The notes under the pieces are model-generated. The model did not search any database, was not told the origin of the DNA, and saw only the letters and a program-made list of their open reading frames with translations. A stretch of 64,000 bases of DNA from positions 45,881,650 to 45,945,649 of the forward strand of contig OX328098.1 in NCBI GenBank assembly GCA_946811185.2, written 5' to 3'. This document shows positions 1-11,366 of the stretch, piece after piece; the first letter of the stretch is position 1, and every line of letters begins with the position of its first letter. The stretch comes from Hippopus hippopus (taxonomy: Eukaryota; Mollusca; Bivalvia; Cardiida; Cardiidae). The position numbers and the translations under genes are program-made.

Positions 1-668
1 GTCATACAAAAGACTTGAATTATCAAGATTGCTTGCCCTTTTGCTCTCAAATTAGAAAATAGGCATTGAAGTCACTAAAACTGCAGCTTGGATAGACAGA
101 ATACTTATATCTTTGTTTAGTGCTAAAAATTAAAAGGATTAAGTGCTTCTGTAAGAACTGGGGGGAAAGGGGAAAAATGTGTCAACCAACCTTTTTTCCT
201 TTCCAACAATGTTATTCAAATTTTCAAGAACAAATCCCTTTGTTCAAGACATTTTATTTGTCAACTGCAAATGCTTTCTATTTGGAGGCATCTAAATTTT
301 ATTATCTGGTAAAGATTTGATACTCCAGTAAAAGGAGTAGACCAAGATCAGACTGTACTGGTATGCCGGTCGACCTCTGTGTACTCTTTTTGTGAAGGTC
401 AGCAGAGGTAATGATGTGTAGGAAATGCATTCAACAGTTTTTGGTGTTCGTTCCATTAAAAAATGAAATTGATTTGTACCATATTTAAGAAGAATCATAA
501 TATAGATTGTGTGTGTGTTTTTTTTCCATGGTGATGGTTTCGACAACAGGATGTGGCTATTGGATGGGTTAATATTTTTAAGTGATTTCTGAGCATGAGT
601 TATGAGTGACCAGCATTTAGCTCTTTACTCCATTGTTGCATAAAAGTTTTTATTTTAACCCTAGATTG

Positions 669-890
669 TTAACCCTTTGCCAAATAATACTTAGTTTCAA
701 TGACTGAGGCAAAATCTTTTAAAAAATATTGTGAGAAGAGGAGAAAACTGATAACCAGCATTTTTTCCTTTTCCCACGATTTTTTCTACCCTTTCAGATA
801 CAAATCACATAGTTCAAGCCACATTTAATTGATCATCTTCAAATGCTCCGTTTGAACTAGTCTAGAATTTGTTATGTGGTTGAGAGTTAA
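669..890 (+). mobile_element. M1 MITE, + orientation
   Basis: Starts TTAACCCTTTGCCA and ends GAGAGTTAA; the central hairpin is degraded (GATAACCAGCATTTTTTCC). Confidence 0.8.
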
Positions 891-2402
891 ACAAGTAATG
901 GACTATTTCATCAAAATTGTGTTGAACAAAATTCATCACTGATTATTGGTCACTGCAGATCAAAGATCAGACTGCATATTGTTTGTAGTCTGATCTCCAT
1001 CTTTGCAGTGTGCAAATGCAGCTGAAGCTGTTTGAAGCATACAAATGCATAAGTCCAAGGCTCATTTCACAAAAGAAATACAAAAGATGTAAGATAATAA
1101 TGGAGTAAAGAACGAGAACTGAATCATGCAATGTTTGCAGTTTCCCCCATGAAAAAATATATATTATCCTCCCTTTTTTCAGTGACTGTAATGTTTGTTG
1201 TTGTTAGAAACATGATGGTTTGGAAATAAGTTGCATTTCTTTCTTCTTCAAAAACTGAATGACCTCTCTTTACTGCCTTTAAGAAGATAGTTTATAGGTT
1301 ATAAGTTTATAGGCAGGAAGTTGCTCCCTTTTGCCATACAGAGCATGTGTAGCCATTATGAAATAACAAACAAAGCTGACAAGTAGAGTTTGCCTTGCTT
1401 TCCTTCAGATGGCTTGTTTGTGCAGTAATAGTAGAACCTTTCATATTACATAAGTTTTAGAATTGAATACTGTATTTTTCTGATAGCAATTGACTCTCTC
1501 TTCTGTAAAATCAGTGTGAGATTTAAACTAAAAATGTGAAAGATAGTACCCGGTAGTAATAGTTCCTCTGATTGTTCTATATATGGCATCAAGGACATTA
1601 CATTGTTTGTCAGTGTTACCAGATATCATCAGTGCTGGCAAAATTCATGGATTGATTTTTTATGCAGTGTCTGAAAAAGACTGTGATACAAATTACGTGT
1701 AAGAGGCGTATTTTCCAATGTCAAACTTACTAGCTAATGCAGTACTCTTGTTTCATGAATAAGAAATCCTGTTGTGTTTTCTTCAAGATTCCAGTTCTTG
1801 TTATATACAAGCAGGCGAAACATAGTTTTTAAACTTGAATAGCTGTCGTTGTTTACACTCATTGCTAGTAATATCTTTCTGATGATTGTTCACTTCCTTT
1901 ATCAAAGGTGACCCCAATTTTGTGTTCGAAGCAGCCAAAGAACAATCTTTCTTTGAAATTCTTGCCAAGAAACTCCAGTAGTACATGGATAGGTGCTCTG
2001 GCCCCTGTGTTAAAAAAAAAACAATACAGCAGAAAATGGTGTAGAACAGCAAATGGACAAACATTTCTATGCAAAAAAATATTGTACCATAGAAAGTGTT
2101 TGGATGTGGCAACTTGGCAGACATTAACAAAATTTGTAAAAAGAGAATGCTTGGAGACTTTTGTATGAAAAGTGGTTGATAGTTGTTGTTTCAAAGGTGT
2201 TGATTGTTCATGATGACAAATGAAGCAAAAGACAGAAATATTTTCAACATTGTACATGAAACTTTGATGTTTGAAATGGTTTTAAAGCATGATTATCCTT
2301 GTTGTTTTGAATGGACTACATTTACTAATCACTGACAAAATATTTTTTTAGAAAATCTACAAAATAAGATCTGAAAGGATACTTTTTTTTCATGTTATGC
2401 AG

Positions 2403-2510
2403 TTAACCCGTAAATGCTGTTTACCAGTATTTTTTCCTTTTCCCACAATGTTTTCAAAAGCTGTCTTTCTTATGGCCATTAAAACACAGATTTGTTTTGT
2501 AAAGAGTTGA
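2403..2510 (-). mobile_element. M1 MITE fragment
   Basis: Begins near the hairpin (TTTACCAGTATTTTTTCC) and runs to TGTAAAGAGTTGA; one half is missing. Confidence 0.65.
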
Positions 2511-3796
2511 CACGATTTTTTTTTGAAGACCCACAAAAAAGGAAAGTAAGAATGGAAATGGTCGGATATCTGCAGAAAAGGAAAGGAGTATTATTTTTGG
2601 AAAAGAGCATATGCCTAGACTGAACAATATTCTCTTTTCATATCAATTTGAATTGAGGCATAAATACGAAAATGTGTTAACAAGGGAGGGAAAAGTATAT
2701 CAACCAGGTGTTTCTGACTGATATGCTTCATTTGATGAAAATAACGTACAAAGTGTCAGATTAGAGATATTTGTTTTTGCTTTGGTAAATTTTTGCAATA
2801 GTAGTTCATCCAATACCCTGATCAAATTGCCCTTTATTTCATTAGCTTGGCAGTTTTGAAGAAAACGTCAAGTCATTGTCGTAGCCCTGTTGTTTTCCTT
2901 GTGCAAAAACTTTGACATTTTATAATACCTCTGTTATTAACAAAGGTATCTACTTCAAACTTGGACAAGTTTTTAACTATCAAAAGGGAAACCCACACAA
3001 CAAGGGCAGGTAACTTACAAAGTTTTTACTTAAAATTTTCTCTAAAAATCAAATAACTGCAGCCGAGCGTTGGCACCTGCAAGCAGCGCTCTTGCTCTGT
3101 ATTTCATAAATGTACATGTTATAGTTTTGATATGGAGAAAGAAAGACAATGAAACATTTTGATAATAATTGTGATGGATGGAGAAATTGTCCTTCTTGAG
3201 CTGCCTCTCTTTTGTCAAAGTGTTTTGAAAAGCTAGTATTGTTATATAAACCAAAATATATGCACATTTAGATAAGGGCAAGTGAAGTGAATGTAAAAAT
3301 GAGTCTTTCCTGTACAGGTGTAATGTATTTTTTACTTTATGATTAAAAACAGATTATAGTTAATGTTTTTGTCAGTGTAGATCAAAATCATAGCACAGAC
3401 TGTGCAGTCTGATCTTGAATATAGGCTGTCTGCTATGCGTTATTTGGTACAAAATAGACTTGAATTTGTAATATTTGGGTCTGTATTATCCAGACTGAAA
3501 ATGTCTGTTTTGTTTAGGGTAAATGGACTGGTATACTGTATATGTGGATATAATACGTGTGTCGAAAAATTTGCGAATTACTGATTACAGACATTATGCG
3601 AACGGAAATGTTTGCAATTCAAGACACTTGTTGTTTGTTGGTATACTTGTGGTAAAATACACGAACAGAAAAGTTTGCAAATTTTTCAAATTTGGGAAAT
3701 CGCAAAAATTTCCATGTTGCAATAATTTCCACTTACACAGTATATATATTTTTCTTCTTTGGAGAATTAAACCTATTGAAATACGAATTTTAACAG

Positions 3797-6700
3797 GGCT
3801 GCCATGATGGAGGGATCAGGAACTTTGGAAGACCAGCTGGAAGCCACAAAGGTAAGTTTGTCTTGAAGTGTCAGTCTCTAGCTTGCTTTTCAGTGTAACT
3901 CTATTATTTCATTGTATTGGCAGGATATTGGTAAGTATCATAAGTATTGCTTTAGAGGTTAAAAGAGCTTGAGTACTGCAAATTCTGAAGAAGTTTTAAC
4001 CCTTTTCCAACTGAGAAAAATTCTAGACTTTTCTAGACACAAAACAGTTGCAGATGTGGGCTATTCTATGCTATCTCAGACAAATCCCACCATTTGATCA
4101 AAATTTATTGTGTTGTGTGCAAATCTTTCCAATTTGGACCAGTCTAAAAATTTGTATTTGGTAAAGAGGGAATGATTGCTCATGGATTTGAAATCATTTT
4201 TTCAATTGACTGTTTGCCAGATGACAAAATTAAAGATTTGCAGACAACAAATTTTGTGTGGCTGAAATGAGCTAATTTTCTTTTAAAGCGTAGAAAAACA
4301 ATATGGGAAAAGAAGAAAACGCTGATAACCAGCATTTTCAACTTTTTACATAATGTTTTCTTAAGTCTTTTCCCTCATATTGTTAAAAAAACACAATTAT
4401 TTGTTAAAGGATGAAATGAAATGAATACATATGTTCCAGAAAAAGGCTGTTGAAGTGAGGTCACAGAAAGGTCAACTGAAGAGGATAGAGGATCTAGGGG
4501 CTGCCATGGAGGAGAGACTGATTTTGGACAACAGGTAAAGGGAATACTTCTCTCTAATCTTTACCGGTACCTGCAACAAAGTATATTTTGGTCTTGCAGC
4601 ACACCTGTTTTAAAAAGATTGTTGAAAAAGCAGACATTGGTTGTGATAAGCAATTTCTCCTTTAGCCACAATGTTATCGGTTGTTCATTGCATAATGATC
4701 TGTAAGGTAATGGATGTGTACTTGGAAAATGCTGGTGCAATCTCGGCTTGCCGAACTAGTCACAGGGAAGAGTAATTGAGCTTTCACTGTGATGTGATTG
4801 ATATTGTGGTAAAGTCTGCTTACAAAGAAATACCCACACCAGTATTTACCTTGATAGAGTGTCAAACTTCAGTCTAAAGGATTGTATGTCCATTATGCTT
4901 ACCCCATGGATACATGAAGGCTTTGGGATAATGACAGATTGAGCAATTGCTATAAATACTACATATTTGTTATCTTTAGTGTTAACCCTTAGCAAGCATT
5001 TCTGTCTGTTCTTACCTCAGTGTGTAATGCCAGTAGAACTGAAATAAAAAGTATAATTCTGATTTTTATGTAAATTAGATACACAGAGCACAGCACTGTA
5101 GGCTTGGCCCAGCAGTGGGACCAGTTAGACCAGCTAGGTATGAGGATGCAACATAACTTGGACCAGCAGATACAAGCCAGGAACCGTAGTGGTGTCTCCG
5201 AGGATGCCCTGAGGGAATTCAGCATGATGTTCAAGTGAGTGTCTTCATTTTTGTTCTCTGATTTTGTAACTGCTGTAATTGATTCCATTGAGTTACAAAA
5301 AGGGGCAAGGCTGGGGAGTCCAGGCTATGAGTAGCTATATATTTTTGCATTAACTCTTGCAATGCTAGATAAATGAATATTATAAATCAGTGTGTAAGAT
5401 GCAAAGATTGCAATTTGATGGTAGTTTTTGTCAGAATATCTTGTAAAGTAGCAAACAATCCAGATCCAAGATCAGTCATCGAGCTATTAAATTTAGGTTC
5501 AGTGCTGAAGGGTTTAACTATTTACCATACAACAAAAGCTTAGACTAGTCCAAATTGAAAATTTTTGCAGACAACAAATAAAAACGACTAAAAAACTGAA
5601 ATTTGTTTTGGGAAGGGTAGAAAACATAGTGGGACAAAGAAAAAATGCTGGTCACCAGCATTTTCTACTTTTCCAACAATGTTTTCTAAAGGCTTCTTTC
5701 TTAGCATCATTAAATCTTGGGAATGTGTGGTAAAGGGTTAAAGAGATAGCAGAATTTTGTAGTATTAGTTGATTTGTTATGCTGTTTGTTAAGTATTTTG
5801 TCTTAATACTGCATTTTGTTCCAACCAACCAGTACTAATTGCTATCTGTAATTTGTAGAGATGATACATGTTCAAAAAAAGTTTGGTTTTTTTTGTAATA
5901 GAAATAGAAGACTATACAGTGTCCATTGTCAAAACTACCCACTGCCCAATAGATTGGATTTCCATATACATGTACTTTAATTAATGGTAAAGCTAGACAG
6001 TTAGAACTAATGAAAAATACATGTAACATGTACATTTTTTGTTGTATTTCAGACATTTTGACAAGGATAAATCTGGCAAACTAGACCACCAGGAGTTTAA
6101 GTCTTGTTTGAGAGCCCTGGGCTATGACCTGCCTGTTGTGGAAGAAGGCCAGATAGACCCTGAGTTCCAAAATATACTGGATATTGTGGATCCAAACAGG
6201 TAAACTGAATGTGAACCGTGCTCTGTGAAAAGGGGGCTTAATGCATCTGCAAAAAGTATTGACCCAGGTCAGCCTGCGCAGTCCGCGCAGGCTGACCTGG
6301 GCCGAAACTTTTCGCTATTGGTCAGTTTTCTGTATGTCCAAGGATCAGTCTACCTCAAGATTAAAGTGGTTCTTAAAAAAAGTAGCTATTATGGATCAAT
6401 AATTATGTGATAGCTTGCGTGGTATCATGCATTATGGAGATGCATTAAGCCCCCTTTTGCCAGAGAAAGGCTCATGTGTTGTTATCTTAAAATGATTATG
6501 TTACTTCCATTCAACCCTTTACTGAACAGTCCTTTCTTTTAATAATCCTAAAGACGAAAGCTTTTGGAAACATCATGGGAAATAAAGATGCTGGTAACCA
6601 GGATTATCTTGTTTTTCCACAGCGTTTTCAACCAACAAGTGTAGAATTTTATCTTTTGGTAAAGAATTAATTAGTTACCACATTATTGTGTTACTACAGC

Positions 6701-8983
6701 AGAATCCATCACTAGACACATTGAACAGATTCGAGAAATGTTGCTGTTACAGATAGGAAGTTGATTCTGCTTCATATAGAGATTTTTTAAACAAGATTCT
6801 TTCCTTTTAGTGGCAGTAGCTTTTGATATGTAATTCTGAGGTTGTTGGTTTTATCCTTATCAATGGCTCAGGTCACATGGACGTCCTTTTTAGCAAGGCT
6901 GCTCAATGCCACAGCCTACTTCTGGTAAAAACTGAGTCAGCATTTGAATAAGTGAGCTTTTGCAGTGATAACCAAATCAACTCATTTGTGTAAAATATCA
7001 TTTTAAACCTATCGTATATAAACCTATGATTATGTTGTTTTTTAACACTTTACCACATGACAAAATTTCAGACCTATCCAAACCCAAAGCATATGCAGAA
7101 GCAAAATTGAATGTGGCTAAAATTGTGAAAATTGTTTTTGATAAGATAGAAAACACTGTAGGAAAAGGAGAAAATGCTGGTTACCAGCATTTTCTCCTTT
7201 TCCCACAATGTTTTCAAAAGTCTTCTTTACCTAGGTCTTTAAAAGTCAGAATTCTGTGGTAAAGGGTTAAACTAGAGAGAAAATACCTATAAAATGAAAA
7301 ATGATGTTAATCTTGGTTATACAGTTAGCTCAAAAATTTATATGCCAACTTTCTGTACAGCTGACACTTCACATGAAAACTTATTATATTTCATTTGTCT
7401 ATTTTTAGAAATGTTATGGGTAAAGAAATGTCATAATTTAAGCTGGGGGGAATTATTTCTCCATCACAGTGAATATTTTCCTCCTGCCGAAAATCTGGAA
7501 CTACTTTTTTAAGTTTTTTAAGTTTTTAAGTTTTAAAAGTGGCATTCATTGACAAAATAATCAGAGGAAATATAATACATAATTTATTTCATCAGCTTGT
7601 GGTTAATATGGGGAAATATTTGCCTCAAAAGGGAAAGGTCCACGAAAATAACTCGTGCCTTACGGCACTCGTTATTTTCGCATACCTTTCCCTTTTTCGG
7701 CAAATATTTCCCCATATTAACCACAAGCTGATGAAATAAACTCTATTTCATGTCTATGTTTGCAGGGATGGCCAGGTGTCACTACAAGAATATATGGCGT
7801 TCATGATAAGTCGAGAGACAGAGAACGTCCAGTCGAGCTCGGAGGTGGAGCAAGCTTTCCGAGCTCTAACATCTGGTGACAAACCTTACATCACTGCACA
7901 GGAGTTGTATGCTGTAAGTGGAACCTTTAGGAAGTTTTATTATATTATGGGCCCTGATGTAGTGTTGGAACAATTTCGGAAAAGGAGCAGTTGCTTTGAA
8001 AATTTTCCTTTTCCCACAAATTTTTTTTTCATTTAACTTGTGAAACATATATTCCATTTATTCATATTTTTATGTTTGTGTCATGTACAGTTTCTTTTGC
8101 AGGTGGAAACTTGGTTTGTGCATTGAGGATAATTCTTTTGAATTGATTTATTTTTGCTCTAGTACAGAAATTAACAATGTTGAAGCGGACAGACAAGTAA
8201 AACTTGGAATAGGAACAGTTGCTTGTAATTGCCTTGGAATAGGAGCGGTTGCTTGTAATTACCTGTCTATTGAACATTCTGCTATGTGTAACTTGTGTTT
8301 GAAATAACATCTGTGTTAATTGCTCTATACTGTAGGAATCATTTTTTTCTCTGCTAAATGTATCTGATCATCATTTTGAACAAAAGAAAAGTTTTGTTTT
8401 GGACACAAGTACATGATATATAAACATACATGTGACGTCCTTACTGTATTGATACTGTATTGCTAAAATATTTTTAAAATCCTGTTTAAAAACTATTAAC
8501 TGTAGAAAAATTAGAGCACTTTTTAGAAGACATAAAATTTGTGCAATATTACTAAAAATCAAAGTTGTCTGGTGCCAACTTGTATCAGAAATTAATAATG
8601 AGTTAAATTGAAGAAAAAAAAACATGGGATGATTATAGAATTTTATTACAGTCTATTTACATCAATTAAGAAATAAGTCTTAAGACTAAAATTCATTGGT
8701 GATTGCTACCTGGAAACCTAAGCAGTTCTTGCACCATGATGTGGATAGTTCCAAAAATTTATCCCACTCATCATGGGTTAGAACCCAGACCCTGTGATGT
8801 AAAAGCCCTCACTACAGCTATATAATTATAAAATTCCTTCACTGTGTGTCTTTTCAGAACCTTACTAAGGAGCAAGCAGATTACTGTGTTGGTCGCATGA
8901 AACCATTTGTGGACAGAACTGGTCGAGTGATACCTGATGCTTATGATTACTCAGATTTTACCCAATCTATGTTTGTCAACTAA
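3797..8983 (+). CDS. SPTAN1: Alpha-spectrin, C-terminal part (partial 5')
   Basis: Exons are 3797-3851, 4440-4534, 5079-5234, 6053-6199, 7766-7913 and 8858-8983 (stop TAA). All have GT-AG junctions and phases that close, giving the last 241 residues. Alpha-spectrin pairs with beta-spectrin to form the tetramer that, with actin, builds the membrane skeleton. The visible part begins at the end of the last spectrin repeat ([12 protein letters not shown], then [15 protein letters not shown] [17 protein letters not shown]). It runs through the near-invariant [18 protein letters not shown] and into the calmodulin-like domain. EF-hand 1 (about residues 105-116, [12 protein letters not shown]) and EF-hand 2 (about 148-159, [12 protein letters not shown]) keep the calcium-ligand positions. 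The protein ends DFTQSMFVN, close to the vertebrate DYVEFTRSLFVN. The rest of this roughly 2,400-residue protein lies upstream of the window. Introns are filled with M1 and M2 elements. The gene is tail-to-tail with ZZZ3. Confidence 0.97.
3996..4170 (+). mobile_element. Degraded M1 MITE, + orientation
   Basis: Both ends are recognisable (TTAACCCTTTTCC, TTTGGTAAAGAG) but the hairpin has been lost. Confidence 0.6.
4205..4390 (-). mobile_element. Degraded M1 MITE
   Basis: CCAGATGACAAAATT start and a worn hairpin GCTGATAACCAGCATTTTC; the far end is unclear. Confidence 0.55.
5514..5741 (-). mobile_element. M1 MITE, - orientation
   Basis: TTAA at both ends and AAATGCTGGTCACCAGCATTT in the centre with a single central change. 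Confidence 0.85.
6216..6470 (+). mobile_element. M2 MITE
   Basis: Inverted ends CTGTGAAAAGGGGGCTTAA and TTAAGCCCCCTTTTGCCAG. A perfect GC-rich hairpin lies at about 6262-6303, with arms CCCAGGTCAGCCTGCGC around AGTCC. Confidence 0.85.
6511..6670 (+). mobile_element. M1 MITE, shortened
   Basis: CAACCCTTTACTGAACA start and TTTGGTAAAGAATTAA end; part of the right half is deleted. Confidence 0.7.
7042..7270 (-). mobile_element. M1 MITE, - orientation, full length
   Basis: TTAACACTTTACCACATGAC to GTGGTAAAGGGTTAA with a perfect central hairpin (AAATGCTGG TTA CCAGCATTT). A 78-codon frame starting at 7026 reads through it. Confidence 0.9.
7583..7740. repeat. Long near-perfect foldback hairpin
   Basis: Arms of about 75 bp: the left begins TTTATTTCATCAGCTTGTGG, the right ends CCACAAGCTGATGAAATAAA, and only a few positions differ. 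The centre is CGTGCCTTACGGCAC. It ends 25 bp before the spectrin exon at 7766, across the region where the branch point should lie. No transposase-type end motif is recognised. Confidence 0.9.
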
Positions 8984-9204
8984 TACACTGTAGATTACCA
9001 GACATTTATATATTTAGAAGACGTGTTCATGTATTCAAGTCAATATTATAGCCTTTTCTTCTAGGACAGTGCCACATTATATTGTGTAATTGACATTTCA
9101 TATACCTTCCTGTGTTACATGTAAAACAATGCTGAACTAGATATGAGAAATTTTTGGGTTATACTTGATATTGAATTGCTTCTTGAACTAAAAACTGAAA
9201 AAAA

Positions 9205-9210
9205 AATAAA
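9205..9210 (+). terminator. Possible proximal poly(A) signal of spectrin
   Basis: AATAAA lies about 220 bp after the spectrin stop. A second AATAAA at 9884-9889 is in a better context, so this one may be used only sometimes or not at all. Confidence 0.35.
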
Positions 9211-9883
9211 TTACAAAATACTTAACCTAAAAAAGGAAAATTTCTTTCTTACCTGGAAATCTATTCTATGCATAAATTTTCAAAAAGCAGCTTTTCTCTA
9301 GGTGGTTGTTTTTTTTATCCTTCAAGATTGATATTCCTTAAAAACTATTTGATTTAACCAAAAGATTTGTTTTGGGTAAATTGGAAAGCATTGTGGTAAA
9401 AATTGGGTATTTTTGGAAGTTTACATCTATACAACCTGACACTCAATTTATTCAGTAAATTGTAACTTTTCTTTTTTGTAATCTCTATGAAAAGGATGAA
9501 TGTTGGTTTTGTGCTTATTTTTTTTTTCAACAACATTGGTGGAGGTACAAATAGTTTATTTTTCAAATTGGTAGTTTTTATTATAATTTTGGTGTATCAG
9601 AGACATTTTTTCCTTATGATTTTCTTGTATGAAAAAGGATACAATATTTTGATGACTTATATATGAAACACCTTCAAATATCATTGCTGAAATGGATGAT
9701 TCACTGATAGAAAAGGGGGTTTGGCAGAAAAGAAAAAGTTTAAGTAAAGACAATAGATGTTCATACTTTAACTTCTTTACTATTATGTTATATTTATGAA
9801 AAGTAAATAACTTTAAAATTTTTGGCTTAACAGTATGTAACAATAACACCTAATATTGATACACTAACTCTGTATTAGATCTG

Positions 9884-9889
9884 AATAAA
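9884..9889 (+). terminator. Probable poly(A) signal of spectrin
   Basis: AATAAA lies about 900 bp after the stop. It is followed by AGCTTCTG and then a GT-rich stretch (AAGTAAGTGTTACC), the usual layout of a cleavage site. The region 8984-9883 is the AT-rich presumed 3' UTR, with no other feature seen. Confidence 0.55.
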
Positions 9890-10182
9890 GCTTCTGTAGA
9901 ACAAGTAAGTGTTACCCTATTTTGTCAAACCCATAGCAATCCCCGTATGAACTATGTTATCAAGTATAAACCTGATACTTGCATACTTTTCCTGCATCTG
10001 TTGTCCTTTCTGGGATTAGTTCTCATCATAGGCACTGTTTTTTTTCTTGGCTTAGCCTTTGGCAAGACAGTCACATGTCAGCCCTATCCAAGCACAGATG
10101 AAACCTAGGATAAGCACAAATAGTTGAGCAGTTGCTATGATATGGCTGAAATAATGTTTGTAGCAAGGTAACCACCGTTCAG

Positions 10183-10378
10183 TTAACCCTATACCAAACA
10201 ATTCCTGGCCTGTAAACATTGTAGGAAAAGGAGAAAATGCTGATAACCAGCATTTTCTCCTATTCCCACGCTGTTTTCTACCCTGCCAGAGAGCATAAGT
10301 TCATTTGTACACATTTTGAATTTATCGCCTGCAGATAGTTTGAATTTGAAAGAGTCTAGAATATATCCTGTGAGTTAA
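10183..10378 (+). mobile_element. M1 MITE, + orientation
   Basis: TTAACCCTATACCAAACA start, hairpin ATGCTGATAACCAGCAT, and TTAA end. Confidence 0.8.
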
Positions 10379-10517
10379 GGGTTAACCTTGCAGAGAAAAG
10401 TTTGTTTCTCTGTATGGTGTTTCTCCTTTCAACAGCATTTCAGTTGTATCACAGCTACCCTATTCATGTCTTTCTTGGGTTTCATTAGTACTAGGATGGG
10501 GCTTTACCATGCGATGC

Positions 10518-10740
10518 GATAAAAACATGAAAACCCTGGTGGTCCTGTATTTGGAGGGTCCCTGGGCAAGCCACTGCAGAGCTATGGCATAGTAATTATT
10601 GGCGAGACCAATGACACATGAATAACAGTGATGTCGCCATGGCATAAATGATGGTGCCATGCCATAAAAACAAGACCCCTGATGGTCCTGTATTGGGAGT
10701 GTACCTGGGCAATCCACTACAGAGCTCTGGCATAGCACTG
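10518..10740. repeat. Two-copy direct repeat, about 145 bp period
   Basis: Blocks at 10518-10590 and 10664-10736 share AAAAACA, a GGTCCTGTATT core, CCTGGGCAA, CCACT.CAGAGCT and TGGCATAG in the same order. The surrounding CATGTCTTTC.TGGG.TTCA.TA text resembles the SINE at 40650-40850, so this is probably a rearranged SINE tail. Confidence 0.5.
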
Positions 10741-10853
10741 GTGAGACCTAGGGCACACATTAATAACGGGTATCACCATTGCATGACTGAAATATCGCTG
10801 GAAGAAATAATAAAACCAATGAGTTAAAGCTCACCTGAATACCTAAGATAGGT

Positions 10854-11070
10854 TTAACTCTGTATCAATCAACAAAATTTTGGACTGGTCCAAATTGAAA
10901 GCATTTGCAGATGACAAAGGTGGCCTAAATGACGAAATTTGTTCATGATGTGATCGAAAACATGATGGGAAAAAGAAAATGGTTACAGCATTTTCTCCTT
11001 TACCAACATTGTTTTCAAAAGCTATCTGCCTCAGAGTCATTAAAAGTCGGGATGAGTCGTAAAGGGGTGA
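10854..11070 (-). mobile_element. M1 MITE, - orientation
   Basis: TTAACTCTGTATCAATCAAC to GTCGTAAAGGGG; the hairpin has a deletion. Confidence 0.75.
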
Positions 11071-11345
11071 TGATATGCCTAGCTTGTTACTGCATGGGCA
11101 AAATTTGAACACCTGTGTAGACTAGTTGATGTGCCATATAAATTGAAAACCTCTAGACTTTGTGGTTTTAAGACAGATTGTCTTTCCTGTACCCAGGAAC
11201 AAGTCTTTACAAAACACGAATCATTTTGCCTCTTAGACCATTGAGTCTATCAACATAAACTGTTCATGTGAGCAAATAATACATCTGCTCTCTGGAAACC
11301 ATGGAAACAAATAAAGACAAGTTTAAACTCATGTTATCATTATCA

Positions 11346-11363
11346 TTTATTATCATTTTTATT
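11346..11363 (-). terminator. Poly(A) signals of ZZZ3
   Basis: On the minus strand two AATAAA hexamers (+ strand 11358-11363 and 11346-11351) occur within about 20 bp of the ZZZ3 stop codon. If used, the 3' UTR would be very short. A further AATAAA-like site is not needed. Confidence 0.5.
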
Positions 11364-11366
11364 CGT

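Larger units (their letters stand above)
1..3796 (+). other. Intron upstream of the first visible spectrin exon
   Basis: No coding exon can be supported on either strand here. The stretch ends in a good acceptor (TAACAG) at 3796 and is taken as an intron of the spectrin gene. It holds M1 copies at 669-890 and 2403-2510 and short palindromic AGATCAGACTG-type repeats near 950-1010 and 3370-3430. Small open frames at 1865-2257 and 1908-2168 overlap on opposite strands and resemble no family I know. Confidence 0.6.
9900..11340. other. Intergenic region between convergent genes
   Basis: This lies between the 3' ends of spectrin and ZZZ3. It holds M1 copies at 10183-10378 and 10854-11070, and a direct repeat of about 70 bp with period near 145 bp (10518-10590 and 10664-10736, sharing GGTCCTGTATT and CACTGCAGAGCT-like blocks). 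No gene was seen. Confidence 0.6.

Noticed and set aside
1865..2257. 130-codon minus-strand frame in the first intron
   Set aside because: No family resemblance, overlaps another frame on each strand, and no splice or promoter support.
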